Source: Mytilisepta virgata
Lineage: Eukaryota > Mollusca > Bivalvia > Mytilida > Mytilidae
Length of the DNA stretch: 64,000 bases
Assembly: GCA_028015205.1 (NCBI GenBank)
Contig: CM051518.1
Coordinates: 58,545,978-58,609,977 of the forward strand
Direction of reading: 5' to 3'
The number at the start of each line of letters is the position of its first letter. The stretch's first letter is position 1. The notes under the pieces are model-generated. The model was not told where the DNA came from. It worked only from the letters and a program-made list of their open reading frames with translations, and made no database searches. Positions 58,416-64,000 of the stretch are shown here, piece by piece. The translations under genes were made by a program, and so were the position numbers.

Positions 58416-59342
58416 AAGTAATGCAAAAGAAAGATACCGATATATCTTTGGTTATAATATAGTATTTTTATCTTTTACTTCTGTAATAGCCTCATTCGTG
58501 ATGGTAGACGACAGTGCATGCTTTTTTGTGTTTTCTCCTTTCATGTTGTAGACTATGATCGTTTGTTGGATTTTCAATCAATAAATATTATTATTCTTAA
58601 TGTTTACAAGATTTCTGATTGTCTTTGCCCCTGATTCACTGACGAATCCTCATATTAGAACATAATTATTATACATAATGATATTTAGGGGAATCGAGAA
58701 AGCATGCATGGATATAGAATGTTAACGCATTGCGTGGTTTTCTTTTTTACATAATGTATGAAATTCCTTTGTCTCGTATGTTTGACAACTAATTCAGAAT
58801 TTTACACCTAAAACACAAAGATAACATAAGGAAAAAATAGAGCATGACATTTTATTAATCTGGAAATATTATCTACTCATATATAATTGTTTAAAACACT
58901 ATATCTTTTCCCATATTTTAAATGAGAAAAAAATAGACCATTTTGTGCCGCACTTATGTAGTTACCATTATATGTGAAGTCACCCTCCCTCTCCCACATG
59001 TGAAACATTATCGAAACGTAGAAGAATAATACGACATGGGAATTGCAGGGTGCCGTTTATCAAAGGTTTTGATCATTTAACATGTTTAACCCTAACAGTG
59101 AGTCCAAATGTCCAAATGTCATAAAAATCATAAAATTGTCATGTACATTGTACATATACAAAATAACATTATATATCTTTTATTACCAAAAGAAAATAAC
59201 ATAAATCCCCATTAATTACCAAATCAATATGTTTGAATATACATTATACTAATCATGTATGTGTAGATAGCAAAATTACATTAAAACCAGTACATCTTCA
59301 TTAAATTTATTGATTTTGTGTATTATTATTTTCTTTTTTTCT

Positions 59343-59400
59343 AAATAACAATCCAAAGATACTAATGTTAGATATAGTAAATTTATACTATGCTGTATAC
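59343..59400 (+). repeat. R378 C-block fragment
   Basis: About 58 bp with AACAATCCAAAGATACTAAT and ATAGTAAATTTATACTATGC, inserted between arm sequences that are adjacent in the left arm (about 48335). Confidence 0.8.
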
Positions 59401-60378
59401 ACTAATTCATATTATAATGACGGAAATGACGGATTCTGTTTAATTTGTTCGTTTAAGAAAAAGAACAAAGCAAGATAGGGGAACTGTTTCGATAATATAA
59501 ATGTTACCGAAATAGATGAAGAATCCGAAAATTCGATGTATATAACAACTAGAACTGAAGATTCATTCATTCAAAGACATTTTTAAATATTTAGTTAGTG
59601 TTTAGTTAGGAAAGGACTTAAAATTGTGATAAGCGAAATCTCCATTGGAGACTTTAAGAATAATGAGAGAATAAAAAAAAACATGTATGTATAGTGCATG
59701 TAATTTATGTATAGTTATAATAATTTTCTTCAGAATTAACATATAACCAAAACAAACACAGTGTGTACGCAGACATGTTAAATTTCTTTTGAGAAAGCAG
59801 TTGTGCATTACGAAGAACATAAATGAAGTTAAACTGATTATTCTGAACGTTTTTTTTTTTTTTTTTTTTTTTTTGGAAACACCCTATGGATCTGTTTTTA
59901 AGTAATAAAGGACAAATTTTACACAATTTATACAGCATACTGTCTTAAATATCAGAATAAATTCGAGAAAGCATGCTTGGACTATTTGACTACTTTGCAA
60001 AATAAAGGTCAATAATTTTACAACTTCTTAATTTTATAAATGACAATACTCATGTAAAAAAACACTATCTTTTCTTGTTATTTATTTTTTGTTTTACAAT
60101 GCTTATATCTAATGTTTAATTCTCAGTTTTATATATCTCACTTAACAATAATTTCGTAACTTCTCGTGTTGACGAGAAAAAGAATTAAGCGAGGTGTCGA
60201 GACATACGTGATGTGATAGCCATATTGGCGGAAGTTATGATTCATCTTTTCACGCGTTCTCATTTTGATCGAGATTTACCCGACGGAATTACCCGAGATA
60301 TCGTGTTGAACGAGACTTCAGGTACTCCATTTTGTCCGCCATTTTGAAACGTCCTTATTTTCAGCTGTTTATACTACT

Positions 60379-61590
60379 AACATGACTAATGTTCGATGCT
60401 CCAAGGTGTTCCTTCAATAGCTTTTTACACAGAGCTTTTAATGACAAACTGACTATCCGTGCGTTTCCCTGTATACATAGGAAGCCGAAAACGTAATAAT
60501 TTTAAAGACATAAATCAAACAGTTGGACAATATGACATTAATATTACTATCATTTCACTCTCCGTCCGCATTGCATCCGCCATTATCCCTAGCACTTACC
60601 AAATCAAGCGTTGCACATACCAATTAGATTGGACCCCCCTGTTAAGGATTAAATTCTTTTTTCTTATTTTTTTATGCATAAACTTAATCACTTTTGGGAT
60701 TCTGTGTCCGGAGTTATTTTTCTGACTTGGCGGCCCACAAATCTGAGTTGTGAAGATGATAAAAACAAGAATGGACCTGCTCAAGCAAATGTGTAAACTA
60801 ATTTACAAACTAAAAACACTTTAAAATTCCGTAAGATTAAACATGTATGGACAAGTATAAAATAATTGCCCTTATTAAAAAAAATTAGAAAACCCCGGAA
60901 AGTCCGTTACCATTCCGCACCGTGTGTTTGTAACTGCAATATTTTGGCGTTGCCAATTTCTATGCCCCTTCCCCTCCCCAAGATTCACATATCTTCCCCG
61001 CCCCAATCGTTTGCAAGTACATGTTGTAAATAGTAGATCTTATTTTTATTGATTTTTTTTTCAAGTTTCAAAATGCATGTACATGTATATGAAATCAAAA
61101 CAGTATCGATTAGCGAAAACGCTCAAAATTTAATCAGTATTGCATTTATGGAATAATGAAAGTTTGTTCTTCTAAAAATATGAAAAGAAATATTTCATCT
61201 CGACACTTTGGGGTGTCTGTACTGAACAACAAATGGACACGTATAAATGTAATTATTTTATTTCAATTATAAATATATACATTTGAAACTGAAAGACTCA
61301 TATGTTTAATTTTAAACATTACTCCCGTTCTGAAGTCTAGAAATACAAAGCTTCAAATTGATATAAAAAACTATTAGAGTCAAAACAGAAAAATTAACGC
61401 ATATTCGTGACTGGAGACAAACTGAATTTTTACTTGACCAGTCAACTATGACGTTGCGCTATTGTCATCTTGAAGCCACAGTCATGCAGAAAGGATGGAT
61501 TGGTGAATTATAGTCTAATGTCAGTTGGAAGATGTATATCCATATCAGAACGAGAACGTGTTGATTTTGATGAAAATGAAAGCTGCTTTG
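60379..61590. other. Intergenic, no gene seen
   Basis: No convincing coding frame. An 88-codon frame near 60459 has no recognisable domain and an atypical composition, so I do not call it a gene. Confidence 0.45.
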
Positions 61591-61595
61591 CACTA

Positions 61596-61690
61596 GAAAG
61601 CAGGTCGAACACACGACCTTCCACACTCGAGGCGAACACATTACCACGAGACCACCTAGCTCGAAGCGGTCACGACCCATCAGGAGACAA
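61596..61690 (-). repeat. tRNA-derived SINE head of a second family
   Basis: On the minus strand: GGTGGTCTCGTGGTAATGTG (box A-like), then GAAGGTCGTGTGTTCGACC (box B-like) about 35 bp later, close to tRNA spacing. The sequence differs from the SINE at 33, 40 and 51 kb. It does not fold as an intact tRNA by eye. Confidence 0.6.
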
Positions 61691-62001
61691 CGGTGTAACG
61701 TAATTGGAGAATGTGGGGTGTAAGAACTTTTTTGTCATGGTTTACGAATCTTGATTCCTGTTACTGTTTCTGTTTTGTTTGTATAAAATTGCTAAATTTT
61801 TCGGAACTAAGCAATATCTCCATTTTTGCTTACCGTTTTGATCTGATTGATTTTTTAATCTTCTCCAAGATATTTTGGGCTATTGAGTGGCAGCTGTCAA
61901 GCTGTTTCAGACTTGAGCACTGTTGATTATTCATGCTTTGTAGACATTTGCATAAATAGCTCATCAATTATAGTATCATCAAATCTTAAACTTTAACTTA
62001 A

Positions 62002-62885
62002 GGGGGTAGGCCTGGGGTAAGGGAGATAACTCCTATTGATGTTTTTTTCCTTGACGTCAAACAATAGGAATGACGTGGCATTACTATGACGTACAAAATT
62101 TCCTCGCATTAGACGAAGTGAAGAGGTTCGGTAAGGGGCATCTCCGTAACGAATCTAAAACTTTTTCGAAATATGTGCAAAATCGATAATTACGTAGGAT
62201 TTGATATATTGATGAATTTTAGAGATATTTTCTGCCTTAGATCATGTACTAGTAACCATGATTTGTCGTATAGCATATATAAACTACATATAATGAATGA
62301 TAATGCAGCTTCAAATAGTATTATGGGAAAATCTTTATTTTTTTTCAATATCTTAATATCAAAATTGATCGAGTATTTTGTGAAAACTTGTGGTTAAAAC
62401 TTCATAATTTTTTGTCATATAACACACATATATATGATATTTGTTTTAACAGTTTTTTGTAAGAATTAAACGACAGAATTTGTTTACAGCAGTGGTTGAA
62501 TATTTAATGAGGCAACTGAAAATGAACGAAATTCCTAACATGTCTGTTACTTTTTACCTTTGAATTTACAGATAAAGAATGAATTTCACCATCATATTTC
62601 ATTTTTGATTAAGACTAGATCCCTGTTCTTCAGTTCAGCAATTTTAACTATTTTTTATCAAACATATGTCCTATGAGAGGTAGTAATATTCATTAACTTG
62701 TGTCATCTCATGGAATGAGGGGTACCCCTTAAATGCCCATTTTCAATGAACCCTGTGAAGGAAACGCGTGGTTGAATTTCAACAAAATTTTCTCAGGTGG
62801 TGTATTGAGACATATATAATGCATGACGAAAATATGAAAAAAATTAAACGAGTGGAAAATTTTGGCCTAACCCAGGCCTACCCCC
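62002..62885. mobile_element. TTAA-flanked MITE (piggyBac-like)
   Basis: Terminal inverted repeat GGGGGTAGGCCTGGG at 62002-62016 and its complement CCCAGGCCTACCCCC at 62871-62885. Each end abuts TTAA (61998-62001 and 62886-62889), the target duplication typical of piggyBac. It is 884 bp, with no transposase frame, so non-autonomous. Confidence 0.85.
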
Positions 62886-62889
62886 TTAA

Positions 62890-63500
62890 ACTAAAATAAT
62901 CATTTTTAAGAATTTTAAAAGTAAGAAAAATAACTGTAAAAATATAAAACATATTTTGGAAAATAGCATCTGTGTGATATTTATTTATTTGTCTAAAAAT
63001 GTTTAAAAATGTCATACAGCATTAGTAGGTTTCAATTTGAAGTAAAAATAATATTTGGTTGAAAGATAACATGAACTTATCCATCTGATACCCAATTTGA
63101 CAATGTGTGTTTAAGGTGTTTGAGAAGTATGTCAACGCTTTAAAAAGTCGGCCATGTTTACTGCATATTTATTTTAGTACTTTTTTTTCAATTTTGTACC
63201 CGATTATGCGAAATAACAAACTTTGGGGACTTTTTGTGAAGCAGTTTATGCGTTTATAAAAGTACATATATAATCTGTTCCAAAATTTTACAAAATTCTT
63301 GTAATTCAATTTTCCAGGATTTTCTGATCAAAAATACAGGTACAATGTAGAATCATTGGAATAACTATTTTAGCCCAGGAATATTTAAACTGCGGACTGC
63401 GGAGAAATGCTTTTGAGACGTCACAGTACCCACATTAGATTATACAGTATACATGTGCTGTAGCTTATACGATCAGTCAAATTTAGATGATTCACAAAAT
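62890..63500. other. Presumed upstream region of the next gene
   Basis: AT-rich with no repeats recognised. It lies between the MITE and the TATA-like box. Confidence 0.4.
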
Positions 63501-63501
63501 T

Positions 63502-63510
63502 TATATAAAT
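63502..63510 (+). promoter_or_regulatory. TATA-like box of the downstream gene
   Basis: TATATAAAT, 48 bp before the ATG at 63558. It would place a start site near 63533-63540. However TATCTTTTAG at 63542-63551 could instead be a splice acceptor for an upstream non-coding exon. Confidence 0.45.
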
Positions 63511-63557
63511 ATATATTGCAAGTTGTCTTTGTACTATCTATTATCTTTTAGATTATC

Positions 63558-63612
63558 ATGCAGAGATTTATTTTATCCTTGGTGATTTCCGTTGTTATAA
63601 TTGAAGCACAGA
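63558..63612 (+). CDS. First coding exon of a new secreted/membrane gene (signal peptide)
   Basis: ATG opens MQRFILSLVISVVIIEAQ, a typical signal peptide with one Arg and a hydrophobic core, ending near a small-residue cleavage site (EAQ). A strong donor GTAAGT follows one base into the next codon (phase 1). This is the phase used by the lectin and EGF exons of the RPTP gene, so a tandem paralogue is possible. The rest of the gene lies right of the window; no second exon is recognised before 64000. Confidence 0.7.
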
Positions 63613-64000
63613 GTAAGTAGATGTTGACAGCTTAGTGAGTAGATATATGTAAAATAAGTACTAGATATACGAATTTGAGAGCGATTGCATTACACTATAT
63701 ACAATGTATCATACAAAGATAAACGTGGTAGTATAACATACAGTTAGATGGAAAGTCTTCTTTAGTTTTGTTGAGTGCTGAGTGAAACCATATTTGTTTT
63801 TTAATTTCCCAATCAATTTGCTATTCTAGAGCTTGTGACCAGTAGAGTGATTTATTGGACATGGCTCTGATGCTAATACTAAAAGCTACTAAAACAGGTT
63901 ATGTTGCTCCATAGCTGAAAGTTATCACTTCAAATATTCTATTCTGTCATCACAAACTTGTAGATAGTTAAGTTTCTCAGCTGAAATATCATATCTTATC

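Larger units (their letters stand above)
54456..60378 (-). repeat. Giant palindrome, right arm (about 5.92 kb)
   Basis: Inverted copy of 47419-53488, ending CAGCTGTTTATACTACT. It differs from the left arm by many substitutions and by its own insertions at 56118-56628 (R378 repeat), about 57532-58415 (unclassified) and 59343-59400 (R378 fragment). A poly-T run at about 59850-59875 replaces a short A/T tract of the other arm. Confidence 0.93.

Noticed and set aside
60459..60725. 88-codon frame
   Set aside because: No domain, no clear start context, no splice signals or neighbour supporting a gene.
61596..61690. Functional tRNA gene
   Set aside because: Box A and B-like motifs are present but no full cloverleaf or clear acceptor stem could be made by eye; SINE origin is simpler.

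Overview
The window looks like nuclear DNA of a bivalve mollusc, most likely a marine mussel (Mytilus or close relative). It is AT-rich, has long introns with GT/AG borders, and is full of dispersed repeats of bivalve type, including several I recognise as common in Mytilus. The genus is inferred from repeat style and the predicted protein, not from a database search.

One large multi-exon gene fills positions 2081-39794 on the + strand. I could follow 27 exons whose phases all agree. Together they give 1,133 complete codons and a stop, with the 5' end lying left of the window. The product is a receptor-type protein tyrosine phosphatase. In order it has the C-terminal half of a fucolectin/F5-8-type lectin domain, eight 8-cysteine EGF-like modules (one exon each, all phase 1-1), one transmembrane helix followed by a run of arginines, a juxtamembrane segment, a catalytic PTP domain D1 with intact WPD loop and [10 protein letters not shown] signature, and a degenerate D2 with a CX5K signature and no WPD aspartate. 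This suggests an extracellular carbohydrate or protein-binding receptor coupled to cytoplasmic phosphotyrosine removal, with D2 as a regulatory pseudophosphatase.

The introns hold Mytilus-type dispersed repeats, tandem satellites (periods of about 155 bp and 22 bp), a dead Tc1-like transposase (about 25.86-26.84 kb) and a TCGTAA-rich satellite (about 32.97-34.97 kb) split by a tRNA-derived SINE.

From 39.8 to 63.5 kb I find no convincing gene. This stretch holds a 165-bp tandem repeat carrying another SINE, a strong hairpin element just upstream in the last intron, and a giant imperfect palindrome at 47,419-60,378 (arms of about 6 kb, spacer of about 1 kb). The arms have diverged and each carries its own later insertions. 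A TTAA-flanked, piggyBac-like MITE lies at 62,002-62,885.

At 63,558 a new + strand gene appears to begin: an ATG, an 18-residue hydrophobic signal peptide and a phase-1 donor, with a TATA-like box upstream. Its phase would fit the lectin/EGF exons of the first gene, so it may be a tandem paralogue.
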